NCBI GenBank assembly: GCA_900708905.1
Contig: CAADRB010000013.1
Span: 1,617,331 to 1,681,330, forward strand
Length of the DNA: 64,000 nt
Direction of reading: 5' to 3'
Origin: Hymenolepis diminuta
Lineage: Eukaryota; Platyhelminthes; Cestoda; Cyclophyllidea; Hymenolepididae
Shown: positions 13,167 through 26,113 of the stretch, in pieces
How positions within the stretch are numbered: the first letter of the stretch is position 1
Layout: each line of letters opens with the position of its first letter
Notes under the pieces: model-generated
Seen by the model: the letters and a program-made list of their open reading frames with translations, nothing else
What the model was told of the DNA's origin: nothing
Database searches by the model: none
Program-made: the position numbers and the translations under genes

Positions 13167-15219
13167 CAATATGACCTGTAATTTCGTTGATATTTACAAC
13201 CATATCAACGAAACGATCAAAGAAACTTGCATTAGGATTGTGCATTGTTTGAACCTCAATAGAATTCACAGGTTCTCTAATGCTTTCTATAGCACTTTCT
13301 GCTTCAGAAGCTGATGTTTGAACAGCTTCCAATTCTATTGGAGGAAGACTGACCAGAGGCTCAGTAGGAGCATCATCATCTGGGCTAAAGTAATAAAAAA
13401 ATATAATTGAAACACACAGTAAAACATGCTTAATGGTCATTATTAAGGTTAGCTTAATCGTAATTATAGAAATACGGATAATTTAAAATCCTTGGACGCA
13501 AAATTACAAAGTTAGATAATATATGAGTTATTCTATGGCTGAGAAACAACTAAAAAAGGTACATCAGTTGAGAGCAACCCAGGCACCTAGGCAAAGCATC
13601 ACACCATTTCAGAGATGGGAACGTTCAGATCTAGATAACTTTATTCAGAGCTTATCAACGAAAGAAATGCTCGAAGATTTTTCTAAGATGTAACGCCCAA
13701 GATCACGTCCATATATTATCGATAAAGCAAGTTCCAATGCAATAGCATTGATGGCTTGGGTCCATGAGCCTTCTGTCTTAATAACAAAAAACCGAAGTAG
13801 TGAGATGTAAAGAAAGTAGCCTGAGAGCACTGAATAAAAAACGATAAGATTTAAAGGTATATGCCATTCCATTAAATATTCCTAGATCTCAGTGATAACT
13901 AACCATTAGTCTATTTATTTCATTAGTTCATTTAAAATGCCGATATAATTTTTATTCCAGTTGGATGGCTACACTCCTAACCTAATTGGTAGTTTGGTAA
14001 CAATAGATACACGATAATTAGATTTAATATATACTGTTTCTTAAGTATAGAGAAAGGAGTTTTTCCTATTATGCTTTCCCTCGCTTATCTAAGAGTAAAC
14101 AGTACAGTCGAGCATTCCGCTCACTTGATCAGAATTCTGTAACTTTACCGAAGAACTCCAGTTGATAATTACCATCAGCGATTTATACCTTCGATAGACG
14201 TAAGAGGTACATATACAAAAAAGGAATAAAATTTTGCTCTAACATGATTCAAGAGTGGTTACGGCATCATGGGTTCTATTGGTCCAAATTGACCACCTAA
14301 ATCGGTATTACAGCTGATTTATGGGACCAGGCCATCTGGAAGATGATCATAAAAGATTAAAAAAAGGAAAGTTAAATATGAAATTTAAAGATTTCTGAAT
14401 GAGGCTTATAGCTTGAAGGAAATATTGTTACATATTTAAACTTTGAGGATAGTTATAATTTTGATTAATCTACATTTAATCTGATAAGAAACATCTTACC
14501 TCCTAAAAATATGGTATAAACTGCAAAATTGGTTGATAATTGAGCCACAGAAGAATGAAATCGGTTAAAAAATTTAATAAAGATAAAGGACAGCTTACTG
14601 GGAAGAGGTGTCGATTCTCGATTCCGATCTTGATTCGCATTCATCTGAGCTAAGGATGGGATCAATAACAACCTCTTCAGGTGAAAGACTTGATATGTTT
14701 GAAACCTCAGAATTTTTACGAGAACGAGTAACAACAATTTCAGCAATATCGGCACATTCTAGATGAAAGATTAGTCGCATTTTTCAAAAGATTCACTACC
14801 ACTGGTCGAAGTTGAACACGAATTCTGATCTTTAATAGAGAACTTGGTGGCATTTTTGGAACTAACACAAAGAAGGTTGGAAATTGTAAATTCAAAGACA
14901 ATGGTACAAGAAATAAATCAGCATTAATAAACTTACAGGGAGGCTTCTTCAGACTGAGTATCTGGTTTAGATAGACTATTATCCAAAGTTGGTGAAATGT
15001 TAAATGACAGTACTTCCTCGGGCATATCAGCTAAATATTCCACAATTTCTTCATGCTCTAATAATAATAATTTTACTTTTCAGCAAAATTCGTCGACTTA
15101 GTGAACAAATCCAGAGTGGTAAACATACCTGAAGAGGAAGACTGATAAGATATAAATTAAATAAGGAATGTAACACCTACTTCAGCATCAAGTAATACAA
15201 ATGACGGAGGTCGCTGCAT
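13167..15219 (-). CDS. Acidic, serine-rich protein of unknown function (six exons)
   Basis: Six minus-strand exons join in frame: 15,219-15,181 (starts MQRPPSFVLLDAE), a 13-nt micro-exon 15,141-15,129 (four serines), 15,057-14,937, 14,861-14,800, 14,758-14,599 and 13,384-13,167. Phases at the junctions are 0, 1, 2, 1 and 2, and the last exon ends in phase 1, so about 204 residues are read without a stop. The protein is acidic and rich in Ser and Glu (EEIVEYLADMPEEVLS, SSDECESRSESRIDTSS, ASEAESAIESIREP) and looks disordered. No known domain is visible. One intron (14,759-14,799) is only 41 bp. The 3' end is unresolved (see 12,851-13,080). An alternative 3' end with a membrane segment lies inside the last large intron. 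Confidence 0.6.
13645..14520 (-). CDS. Possible alternative 3' end encoding a membrane tail
   Basis: Two minus-strand exons, 14,520-14,500 (21 nt; acceptor ttttgcag, donor gtaaga) and 13,829-13,645 (acceptor ttttattcag), join in phase 1. They encode VYTIFLGVLSGYFLYISLL followed by about 45 residues that include GSWTQAINAIALELALSIIY. The 21-nt exon fits in phase only to the donor at 14,800, which would skip the 14,758-14,599 exon. It does not fit the 14,599 donor. The stop TGA overlaps an AATAAA signal (13,640-13,645), so the 3' UTR would be very short. This may be a membrane-anchored isoform or a separate gene. Confidence 0.4.
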
Positions 15220-15259
15220 TACGAGCTGTGATCTAGTTATGAAATTAAGTAAAATTAAT

Positions 15260-17985
15260 GACACAATTCAAAATAATTTCATAAATAAAAACGAAACGGT
15301 AAATTATGTATTATTATGTCAAAATATCAATCTCCAATAAACTTGTTAAATATGCACATATAAAGAAGAAAAATAAAAGTATCTAATAAATCACTTGAAA
15401 AGATAAAATATCAAACCTAAAAGGTGGTATTTAACCAGAAATTACATTATTCATAGATCAGCTGGCTCGGCGAATAAAAAAATAATAAATATTGACAAAA
15501 TGTCATATCACATATGCACATTGAGAATTATAGATTATCAGTATATAAGTATAAAAACTTAACCGATTTGTTATTATTAATTAAATTCTTACAAAGTAAA
15601 AGGAGTCCTTGATTGTATTAAGTAGCAAATATGAAATGACCTACAATGTAAATATTTAATGTATTTAAACACTTTAAAGAAACAAATAAATTGCAGAAAC
15701 TTTGATTTCAAATATTACTTCACTATTTTAATTGATGTATTATAAATATTATAAAATATAGTATAAGTGATTTTTTGTGCATTATTCGCAAATTCAGTGA
15801 TTAAAACAGTAATTTTACATTAGGTTTACCATATTTGCTATTCACTCCTAAGTATTTTACTAAATACTATTAAATTTGGATTTGAAAATTAATTTCACTG
15901 TTAAGCATAGGCAGCTGAATGATTACTTGTGTCTAATACATCCATTGAAATTAGGTATATTTAGGTATAATTATTTTATTAAACGCTTAATATATATCTA
16001 AAAATTTAAACTGTTTTATCAGCAATATTATCTATTATTGTATACTTGCTACTAAAGATATTATGTGCACTTAACGGCCGCCTACTTGGAAGAATAAGAA
16101 ATGCCATAATCTAAATTGGCAGGATCAACGCAGAGGCCCAGGTATTGCTAAATACATAAAAGCGATATCTACCCCGAAAGTAATTCTCATATGTAAGATT
16201 CTTTATTTTTCACCTTTTGATTCACGTTTCTTTTAATTCCCTTTTATTAGAACGAGTTTACTTACATTACTGCTCTAAATAGCGTATAATATATATCGAC
16301 CTATCAATGCGTATAGACGCGTCATGTTTTGAAATCTCTAATATATTGATACAAATTCCCCAGGTCCAGGAATTTAAATAAGGTCAAGTGACGTTTTCGT
16401 ATACATCAAATTCATCAAGTTAAAAATCCCTTCACGTCCCAATTAAAATTTCAGTAATCCGAAGGATTTTTGTCAACATTTCTATCCACTCCCCACCCCC
16501 TTATAGGTTAGTTGGTTTGTCTCCATTGGGTGAGACCCGATATCCTAATTTAGCTTGTTGATTACCGGTTTACAGAAACGAAGATAAAGCACATTTTTAA
16601 AGACGACATTATTAAAAGCCACTAAAAGTTTCAAATTTCGGCGTATTAAATATTACAAAGACCAATATAAATACTATTTTGAAAGTAAAGACTGGTAAAG
16701 AGGAAGCTGGTCTGATTTGTACTCTGAAATTTCGAATGAGAGTTTTTACCATTTGTAATAAAGTACAGCCTGATGGGCCTGAGTAGGTAAATTTGAAAAA
16801 TCAGAGCATGATAAACCTTGCTAATGGTAATCAATCGAAGGAAAATTTTTAGGAACTTGTCTAGGGACATTAATTTTGCAAGTGTTAGTCTAAAGTTTCA
16901 TTTAAGAATGGCCGTACATATTTCCACCATATCTGAGACCCTCAGGTAATCGCATATGCCTTTTACTTCGTGTCTTTCTAAATTCACAATCGTACGGCAG
17001 ATCCAAATTTTATTTCAACATCGTTGTAAAGTGGAGTGATTTATAAGAGCGGCTGGATAACCTTAATAAATAAATTGTGATGAACTGCATTCTCGACCTT
17101 AATTACTGCAAAACAAGAAAAGCTAGAAACAAATAATTTTTAATCGGGCTTTAATTTTTCCAGTAATTAAAATTTTAACCTTAATTAGGCTTAAGGTTAT
17201 ATTTAAAAATCTATTGGCAAGACTTGCAGTAAGACCATTTTAGCGCTTCTCTCAGATTACATTGTGTACTTTCAAGATTAGAATAGCATATCCTCCAAGT
17301 TGGAGATTTTCTTGTTAACTCTGAGGTAGGCCTGTGGCCAGCATCAATTATTAACAGGATAAAGGAACCTGGAAACTCTCAAAAGAACTTCCGTTATCAG
17401 CTAGTAATCTAAACTGTGAATAATGCTGCTTGTTTAAACAAGTATCTGACACCAACGGGAAACAAACAACCAAAGATTATGAATTACTAAAATTGTTTCA
17501 AAACTATCAGCATGCAACAAAGCTGCAATAGAACTATGAACTGATTTTGGACCTCTGCAACTTAATATTGGTTTATCATAATGGACAGACGTCAGTATCT
17601 GCGTAAACAGTAGAGCCGACGAAGCCTTTATCTCCAGAAATACTACCCAAACCTTCCCATCTACGATTCCCCATACTTCTCCATTTTGAGGGCTATCTAA
17701 TCACTTAGTTGCCGTATCTATATGTTTCCAATTTGCCATTAATTACTTGCTCTACACGGCCACCTTTTAAAATTATCGCGATTCTTTATATCTTTATGCT
17801 TTACCACTTTTTCAATCAACTGTTTTACATCTGCATGTAAGCTTTCATTTCTTCCATATAATTTCTAAAATCAGTGAAATAGTGAAACATAAAGTTTAAA
17901 AAGGAAAAAGTGAATATGGTTTAATTCACAGTTGGGGATCTCTGTCACCTGTGTTTACATGAATCCTGAGAGGGGTTTGAAGGAT
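15260..17985. other. Very AT-rich intergenic stretch
   Basis: No gene, repeat pair or RNA gene was recognised. Probably upstream flank of the minus-strand acidic protein gene. Confidence 0.5.
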
Positions 17986-17989
17986 TACT

Positions 17990-18545
17990 CTTCATATGCT
18001 TCTCAAAATTATTGTTCGACGCAATCGGGGTAAAATTGTTGCATTCCAACTCCTTCCTCCTCACGTGGACAAACCGTAACGGTAGCATGTCGATTAGCGA
18101 TTTTAACTAACGGTGACCCTGTTAATTTACCTGTGCTTTTTACATACACCGGTTTAAAGATTTGGGTGGACGCGATCGGTTCCCGCACACCCTCTCTCCT
18201 TCTTCGTTCTCCCTTTTTTCTCCTCTGACCTTTTTTATTTTCTCTTTCTATCCGAATTCTTGGCATTTTGATTAGCGAAAGCAGATTCTTTGTTATTATT
18301 CTTACCAGTTACATCTATGCAATTATAAAGTATTTGAAATGGATTTATCGATATATTTTCAGCAGTCATATGCGATGGAATCATATGTCAACAAAAGATT
18401 AACTATGACTAGTGACAGTCATAGGATCATTTACTCAAGCTTATCAGTAAAGTTATCTTACTGGATATCAATATCACATATCCGATCGTAATAATTTCAA
18501 ACGGGAATGCGCTGAGTGAACCTAGCTCTTCACTTCTAATCCCAA
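17990..18545. repeat. Dispersed repeat, copy 1 (paired with 22,400-22,940)
   Basis: A pyrimidine-rich block (18,185-18,255) is followed by GAATTC, then a weakly conserved region reading GATGGAATCATATGTC near 18,372. The same order occurs near 22,560-22,770 (GATGAAGTCACATGTC). The minus-strand open frame here (basic start MPRIRIEREN) is probably a by-product of the repeat rather than a gene. Confidence 0.5.
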
Positions 18546-19382
18546 TAGGCGGTAATTTATTGATTGCTAACAATAATTGTAATTTGGTGCTTCATTATAT
18601 GTTAGCTTCCTATTAAATTAAACTTGCACCATTTCCGCATTGATCAAGTTATAGCTATTGATAATTCAGCAGGGCAGATGACAACGACCTAATTAATAGT
18701 TCTTTTCTTACGGCAATAAATTTACAAATGATTTTAATGTTATGTTAGTGAAAAGTTGACCTCTTCGATTTTAATTACTTAGTAGTAGTTACAAAAAAAC
18801 CAAAAAAATAAACCAACTGATTCCTTATTTTAGTAAATGCAATTTGACGCAATGGGATAGGTGCAGATCTCTTTTTGATGCCTCTGATAAAAGTCCGTTG
18901 TAATACTGGCTGCATATTTCGGTATTCATTACTATCGAAATACAAATAAAAGATCCTCTAAGTTAGAGATTCTTTCATCAGTAATAATTCAGGCCCATTT
19001 TCAGCGGGTCAAACCAATTCGAGACTGCACATATTAATAGGACTTGAGGAGGAGGCATGAATGACAGATTAAACTTAATTCAAGTTAAGAAAATAGTTTT
19101 CAGAGATTCTGCTACAGATTTGCCATTCAATCTATGGATAATTTGACGAAGAGAATTTATCGAAAGAAGATACTTGTAAGCAGGATAAAGCGCTTTTATT
19201 TTGCGAAAAGTGCCCAAAGAGGAGAAAGCATTTTGAATTAATTTGAAGGATAAATCTTTCTTCTCCGTAATATTTATCTTACACACTCCCTAATAATCAC
19301 CAAATTTGATTATCTTGTCTTTATAGTAGCGTCTGTAAACTTTTAACCTTTCCTGACTCAAGTACTTCATAGACAAACATCG

Positions 19383-19781
19383 TGTGTCCTCAGCTGGCCT
19401 ATTTTTCATCGATCGAAAAAGGTAAGCATACCTCGGACGATAGTAGCAAAGACACCGCTTAGTCGGCTTTGTTATTAACCAGTCCTGTCTGCACTGGCCC
19501 TTCCTTTTCCTACAATCGTCCCGACCAATTCAAGCACGCATACAATCATATCCTTATGCGTGTCCTCACCCAAAGTGTCGATTATAAATAGCCTCCATTA
19601 GACACACACACAGACACCAAGGGACCCTAGCTCGTCCAACGCCTCTTCCATAGCTCAATCCTCCTCCTCAAATTCCCTGTTTTCCCTTGAGACTCTGTAC
19701 TGAGCTTTGTTCAATACAACCTGGTCAACGCAATCCTTGGTGTTCTTTTCTTTCATTTACTGTCAGCCATCTGCCGCTACA
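19383..19781 (+). mobile_element. LTR, family C, with adjoining primer-binding site
   Basis: The segment starts TGTGTCCTC and ends CGCTACA. It has a TATA box (TATAAATAG at about 19,583) and GAGACTCTGTACTGAGC. Directly after it comes AACTGGTGACTCTGCC, whose TGG start fits a tRNA primer-binding site. About 230 bp match the minus strand of 29,550-29,777. The 5' boundary is inferred from the TGT only. The internal part of the element is missing: the next sequence is an unrelated decayed gene fragment. Confidence 0.6.
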
Positions 19782-19799
19782 AACTGGTGACTCTGCCAC

Positions 19800-20051
19800 T
19801 ACAAATTCAAAGGTTACACTAATATGTGAAGGTTGATTATAGTGAGTTCGAATGAATGATTCCTTGCGTCTGTGATGCAGAACAGCGTGTTGTGCTTGAG
19901 CGTAAGACAATTCCCATAACTTGGGATAAAATAAATTGTGAAGATGGTGATTAATCCACTGAAACTCATCGATATGTAACTTGACATCTCCGAGTGTGCA
20001 AGAATAAAGTATCAGTCTGGAACATAATTCAACTATATCAGCAACATTCAT
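19800..20051 (-). pseudogene. Decayed copy 1 of an unidentified gene family
   Basis: The minus-strand frame reads VELCSRLILYSCTLGDVKLH, then LWELSYAQAQHAVLHHRRKE and FIRTHYN. The same protein is visible in the plus-strand copies at 32,505-33,245 and 35,141-35,960, where RNCLTL/RNCLIL replaces WELSYA. Only the N-terminal third survives. It directly abuts a family C LTR in the opposite sense. I do not recognise the family; it could be a host gene spread by retroposition or the internal region of a mobile element. Confidence 0.55.
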
Positions 20052-20059
20052 GCAGTTTC

Positions 20060-22395
20060 TTGTACTGTTAACTTTTTACCCTCTTAAATCTTTTATTGTA
20101 TTCTCACTACGCATTTGAATTTTAATTAAAAAATAATGTAATAAAAAAATTTATTTTAATAATAAACAAGCCAGTAACTTAACATAGTGATGAATTTACA
20201 GGGAGGGAATTACCAAAGTGCCTATGGACGGGGCTAAAAGTTATAGTGATTACTTTCGTATTTGATTATAATTTACACGAGATATTCAATTTCACCTTTG
20301 ATTTACGTAAGTTGTTTTCGAGCGGCGAAGTGTTGGTCAGTCTTTACTTTAAAAAAATTATTTATTTGAACAGTTTTGTTATGCGAATTTCCAAAAAATT
20401 GCTCTAATGAGGTTTTCACTTAATTGACTATGCAAATTTAGCTTGTTATTGAAAAGTAGATCGTGATTTATTAAGTATTAACACAATGAGACCCCACTAC
20501 AAAAGGCAAAGCGTTATGATACAGATTCATTTATTGCCCGAGTATTCAGTGGGAAAAGTGAATTTGGTTTATTTCGCCTTATTTTATTATAATTTTGACA
20601 TTTTGATCACAAATTTAGTAATGTTTTCCGGTTTGGAAACAACTGAAATTTGATGCATTAAGTTTACTGACACTGGTGGAGGCAGGCTAATAGAGTGTCA
20701 ACAGAGTTACTTTATTTGTTTTACGGATGTGGATTATATTCACATTTTGAACTTCAAATTTCATAATTTGTCTCCTTGGTTACGCAAAATTCTTATTCTT
20801 AATCTCCAATCCAAGATAATAAAATAACTTTTTTCATTTTAAGGACCGTTTTTCTTTTTGAATGCTCTTTTGATTTTTAAGTTTTCCCCTCAAGAGAGAG
20901 AGAGGGACGGTTTTCAGGAATCGGCTTTATATTTCGCTGATTGATATTTACTTTAGACATTTAAAAATGGGATACTCGACTGTCCAATTGACTCTGCGAA
21001 TTTTAAGAATGCTATGGAAAATCTCATGGCAACTGTTATTGTCTTAGATTTGCTCAGAGTAAATACGATCGTATTTGCTGTTTGAAATTCACATATTGTG
21101 GCACAACATATAACCTCAATGAAGTCACAAACTGTCATTTATATTCTATATTTCAATTTTTGGTCCAAATTATAATGACAAATGCAGACATTTTACTACG
21201 AGTCGAAGATGATACAATACTTTGAGACAAGGTCATTTGGCTATTAGAGTGACTATCATCGCAGGTCTGATCATACTTATTAAAGTGGTGAACATGACTT
21301 GAAAATCAAGCCCTTCATATGCCATTATCGATTTCCATCTATCCAATTTCCTTTAATGATTAACTCAATAATCAATCAATTTCCGATTTGATAGAACTGG
21401 ACATGATGATTAAAACAAAAAATATTTTATTATACTGATAAAACTTTCTTGAATTTTAATATTTTTCAGAATTTTTGATAGGCTTTTTCAATTTAAGCTT
21501 CATTTTTCAACTAACAAAGTCCAGCACGATCCCAAATCAAGTTTATATCTTGTTGGTAATAAAACAGAAATCTGAAGATCAGCGTTTCTTAATAACAAAC
21601 CGGACAGTTCAAAGATTTTCCTTAACTTTAGTCATTATTTTCCTGGGTGATACATTTAGTGATGAAAGACGCAAGTTGGCAAATTTGATCCCTCATACCA
21701 AACCACATGCGGAGTCCCTATTCTGTACAATCAGCTCTCCGCTTGTATTCTAGCGCTTGTGAAAGTATGTTGTATCCCCTGGAGTAGGGTACAAATAAAT
21801 TCTTATATAGTCACACATTTTCAATTTCTGAAAATTTCTCAACGTGCCATACTTGTAACGGTATTTTCCTTCTTGAAAGACACAAATGTGTCGAAAATTA
21901 GTCTCGAAATCGTATATTTAAATTACATGAAATATAAGATACTATAATAATACTTTTCTTAAAATTTATTTTTCGATCCGCATGTTAAAGTCAGACAAAA
22001 ATTTGCCGTAAATTATTTGTTGCGTTCAAATGCTTGTACAAAACCGGTGGCGTTGCGGAATTTCACACCCATGTACCAGAAACGCAGCGCCGATGTTATT
22101 TCTCCGTATCGTTTTAATGAAACTCGATGCAAGCTCTGTTCCGCGCCTTAGTTCTTATTTTTTTCTCTTCTAACTTATAACCTCCTTCTTTCTTTAGAAT
22201 TCCGGTTGATGTTGCATAATACACATTAGTTCTATCTCTCTCAATAACTACCAATTGGTGCATCGAGAAATACAAATTAAAACTAGCCAAACTTTCATTA
22301 GCTGAGGCTTTACCACTTTTGCTTTAAGTCTACTATTTTTGCAAAATGTTTACTTTCGAAAGCTTGTGTGATCCGAATACAATTGTCGTATTTCC
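20060..22395. other. AT-rich stretch without a recognised gene
   Basis: Short GA run at about 20,894-20,907. The open frames at 21,475-21,947 lack coding character. Confidence 0.45.
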
Positions 22396-22399
22396 CCAC

Positions 22400-22940
22400 A
22401 CTTCGACTAATCGCAGGTCCAGCGGCTAGATATCAATTTTCAGTTTTAACATGCCTCTACCTCGTGGTTACTCAGGTAAACTTTTGTTATTATACGTACA
22501 TGTTTAAAGACAAAAGCCGGGCTCTCATGAACTTTCTCTTGTTCATCGTTCACCATTTTTTCTCTCCCCCCTCATCTTCGTTTTTCCCTTTCACGCTCTC
22601 TCGAATTCCCGTTTCTGCTTTGGAAAATCCTTCACTCTATTCATAAATTCAGTCATTCACATACGAGAAAACGGATTGTTTGCATTTATTCTTCGAAATG
22701 GATGTATCAATATGTTTACTCTGACAAGTGTTACAAATTCTTTTGCCTTGGGTATGATATGTGATGAAGTCACATGTCAGGAAAATAATAACCTTCAAAT
22801 TTTGTCTGTCTTAAGATAAGATAATAATACTTACTGACAAAGTTAATTATACGTTAGAGCGGATATTACAACTCATCCGATTGGGGTTATCTCAAACAGA
22901 ATTGCATCCTGTAAACCGAGCTCTTTACCTTTTTCTCTAC
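22400..22940. repeat. Dispersed repeat, copy 2 (paired with 17,990-18,545)
   Basis: Same orientation and order of landmarks as copy 1: pyrimidine-rich block, GAATTC, GATGAAGTCACATGTC, then a stretch ending GAGCTCTTTACC (copy 1 has TAGCTCTTCAC). Diverged, with no coding potential. Confidence 0.5.
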
Positions 22941-23240
22941 TCGGCACATGATTTTACTTCTGCTCCTGCCTCAATTTGGATTGCCTTTACTCTAAACTAA
23001 ATATGCGTTTATTTACGATTTTCCGACAAAATACTTGGTAATTGGCGACACAGCGTCTGAATGGATAAATATTTGGTGTATTTACATTTTTAAATTTTAA
23101 GAGAAATGATGGCATAGTTCCTTGTAGTATTAAGTTAATAAGCTTCTAAAAGTTAGTTAAAATTGAATAAATATTGAAATACGGATAAATTTATTATCTA
23201 AAACTCTGTTTTTCTATTCTTATTATTTTTCAATGCCATC

Positions 23241-23609
23241 TGTAATAACGTTGAGAGGGTCTATCGAGGCCACATCGATCAAATAGATTGAATAAGTCAA
23301 GTCCAGTCAAACCACTCATGTCGCCAGATCAGTTCGGAGGTGGCCGACAAGCCACCCTCCTATTTTTTAATTACTAAATTAGCTTTATTTACAAAATATT
23401 TCTCCATTAGACGTCAGTCATGTCGCATCGTCGGAGTCTCGGTGTGATGATGGACACCCGTTTAGGCATCTATGTTCAAACACGCAAACACACAGCAGGA
23501 CCGCCTGTGGACGCCATAGTGGAGATCTTATCATCAGTCAATCATTTCTAGTCGCTAGATAATGATAGACATCTCCTGGCTGCAGCATCTCCCATCGAAA
23601 TATGAGACA
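23241..23609 (+). mobile_element. LTR, family A, plus orientation
   Basis: Begins TGTAATAACG and ends ATATGAGACA. Most of its length is nearly identical, in reverse complement, to 26,623-26,960. It contains a sense-strand TTATTTAC block and the shared motif CCAGATCAGTTCGGAGGTGG. Five to six bases after the end lies TGGCGATTCGAGAC, a plausible primer-binding site. Confidence 0.75.
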
Positions 23610-24390
23610 TCCATCTGGCGATTCGAGACAAACTCTTCGGTTATGACGGTCGGTTATGACGTTGTCCAGTTTCCGGTATTTGTTTTATTCACGCTAAATT
23701 GAAAAACATATGAGAGTTGTTTGGGGAAAATATTATTTCTCATATTTCTCATATTTAGCAGGTCTGTTCGTAGATTTGATTACCAGTCCGTCTTTGTCGC
23801 CAGATCGACAAGAAGACGAGAGAAATGTCATCGAGTTTTCACAGTACATGGGGAGGGACGTAGTATCTTGGTCGTTTTTCTCGCATCTCTGCCCTACATC
23901 GGGGGATCACCGGCTGTTCGGGAGTTGCAGAGCTGTACGATGTAAAACGAAAAATTGATATCATCAAGATTATTTAAAGAATGACGTCTTTCACAACTCG
24001 ACAGATCGAACCCTCCTGGTCTGAGTTAACGCTCTCTTACTGTTCGGATTCTGCCTCGTTGAATTGCTCGTAGAAGACTCGCTACAGAAGTCTTCTTTGT
24101 GACCATTTTCGTTGCAATTCTGGCAGCAACGTTTTCGATAAGTCAGTCTCAATGATAACGACACTCTCCACAAAGTCGGCATTTTGGGAGTGACTGCCCC
24201 TGATGTTCGTCGGATAATTGTTGGATGGGGAGTGGGTCTCCCTGGTTGATAGATGATCGGTATTTTCGGGTTCTCTCAGTTTGAACGACGAGACCTGCCA
24301 CCTTCGAACTGATCTAGCGACATGATTGACTTGACTTATTTCAGTTATTCGATCGATGTGGCCCTACAGACCCCCTCCACGTCATTACGG
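23610..24390 (-). mobile_element. Retrotransposon interior with gag zinc knuckle, plus partial LTR A
   Basis: The minus-strand frame at 24,182-23,991 contains CCQNCNENGHKEDFC, a CX2CX4HX4C zinc knuckle as in retroelement Gag proteins that bind RNA. About 110 bp upstream on the same strand (24,390-24,296) is the first ~95 bp of a family A LTR. The rest of that LTR and the N-terminal part of gag are missing. The frame stops soon after the knuckle. The neighbouring LTR at 23,241 points the other way, so two rearranged copies lie head to head. Non-functional. Confidence 0.65.
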
Positions 24391-26113
24391 AAACCTTTTT
24401 AAATATAAATAGTTAATTGAATAGCGTCAGAAATGATCATTTGTAGACAAAAACTTGTCGCAAGTGAAATTAATAATTTTGCATAAATCTAAGTCAACGT
24501 TGAATATAAATATGAAATAGAAACCCATATACATACATAACTTTTTGGTACGTAACTCTAAAAAAATTACCTAATTGTTTAAATACACACCTTTTATATA
24601 GATTCATATCACTTTATTTTACTAATTTAAATCAATTACTATTGAATATGTGACTGCCGGAGTGTTCTCAGTATTAGTGAAATCTGTAATTCTGATTAGA
24701 ATTGGAATTTTCTCCCTTCCCGAAGGATTTTATCTAATGAAATTGCACCTCCATAATGAATTGAATATCCTCCAGGAAAACAGGTACAAAATGATTTCCT
24801 GTTTACATTCCAGTGCAAAAAGCAACAATTCTAAATTATATTCCTCAATAAAACTTTCAACGAAATAAATCTATTTTCTCGTCCGATTACCCCAGGAGAT
24901 ATAGTTCTCTGTACACTTTTTAAAAAATTTTATAAATGGCAGCCAATAATTTGTCATGTAAAACAAGAAACAATATTAAACCATACTATAATTAATTTCA
25001 TCACTCATTATTGATTGAAATTTGAAATTTAACTCAATTTTTTTTAAGATTATAGCAAAACTAATTTCTCCAACATCCTTTATATTTCAGAGTGGAGCCA
25101 AGGCAGGTAGAAGAGCCCACTCTATTTGATTTGTGGCAATTTTCTGAAGAGGTAAAAGGTCCTGATCTGAAATGACGTGCGTCCAGTCTCTTTAGTCGAA
25201 TATTTATCCACCAGTTATCGAGAGTTATCTACTTATTCGAAGCCTTTTCCGGTTTAATAAATCAAATGAGTCATAATGAATAATTATATGTGTGTTCAAT
25301 ATATTACCAAGGGCCGCTCGCATCTTGAAGAAAGCAATAATCTGTCTCTTTAATCCTTGCAGATTGCGAGAAAATCATACTCTTTTTGAATCTCTCCCGA
25401 TCAACTTTTTCCATAAAACATATTTCGGTGGATTCTCTCATATGGTCTGGGTGCATCAAAAGAGTTTATATCTATGAAACTAACAAGGATATTCAAACCA
25501 TCATCAGATTGTGCAACTTTTAAATTGCTATCTGCACCTCCAAATTCCACCCGATGCCATTCAGTTGTCATTAAACAGTTCTATAGATATTAAGACATTG
25601 TCTCCACAATCACACTCTTTTATTCTTGTAAGTAAAGAAGGTTAACATCATTTTATGACTAGGACACACTTTAGTTTTAGTTTCCCATTTTCGTGTACTC
25701 TCAGATATTATTAAAATTATATTATAAAACTTATTGTGATAACATTTAGATAGTCCTGAAAACACCAATTCCAACATCTCGGTCAGATAAGGATATTTTT
25801 CCCATTCTTTAGATTAATGACATTGTCAAGAAAAATCGGAATACAACACAGACTGCAAATGACTGTCGAATCAGTAAAGATTTCTAATAAACATTTCGAG
25901 GCGTGCGGTTTTTGCAGGAATTGGTGGCATGAGATTCTATTTAGGAATAGCTGTGGAAACTTCGACAAGCAATTACAAATGGTTTTTACTTTGTAGCTTT
26001 TTATATTCACAATCTTATATTCAAACTCCCCTCTTAATTCAATCTTTAATATTTAAAACAAAGTAATGTACCATTTTGCAGTCATACAGGAATATTATAC
26101 CTGCAATTACGTA

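Noticed and set aside
18009..18266. 85-codon minus frame with a basic start (MPRIRIERENKKGQRRKK)
   Set aside because: It lies in a purine-rich block of a dispersed repeat whose second copy at 22.4-22.9 kb does not keep the frame.
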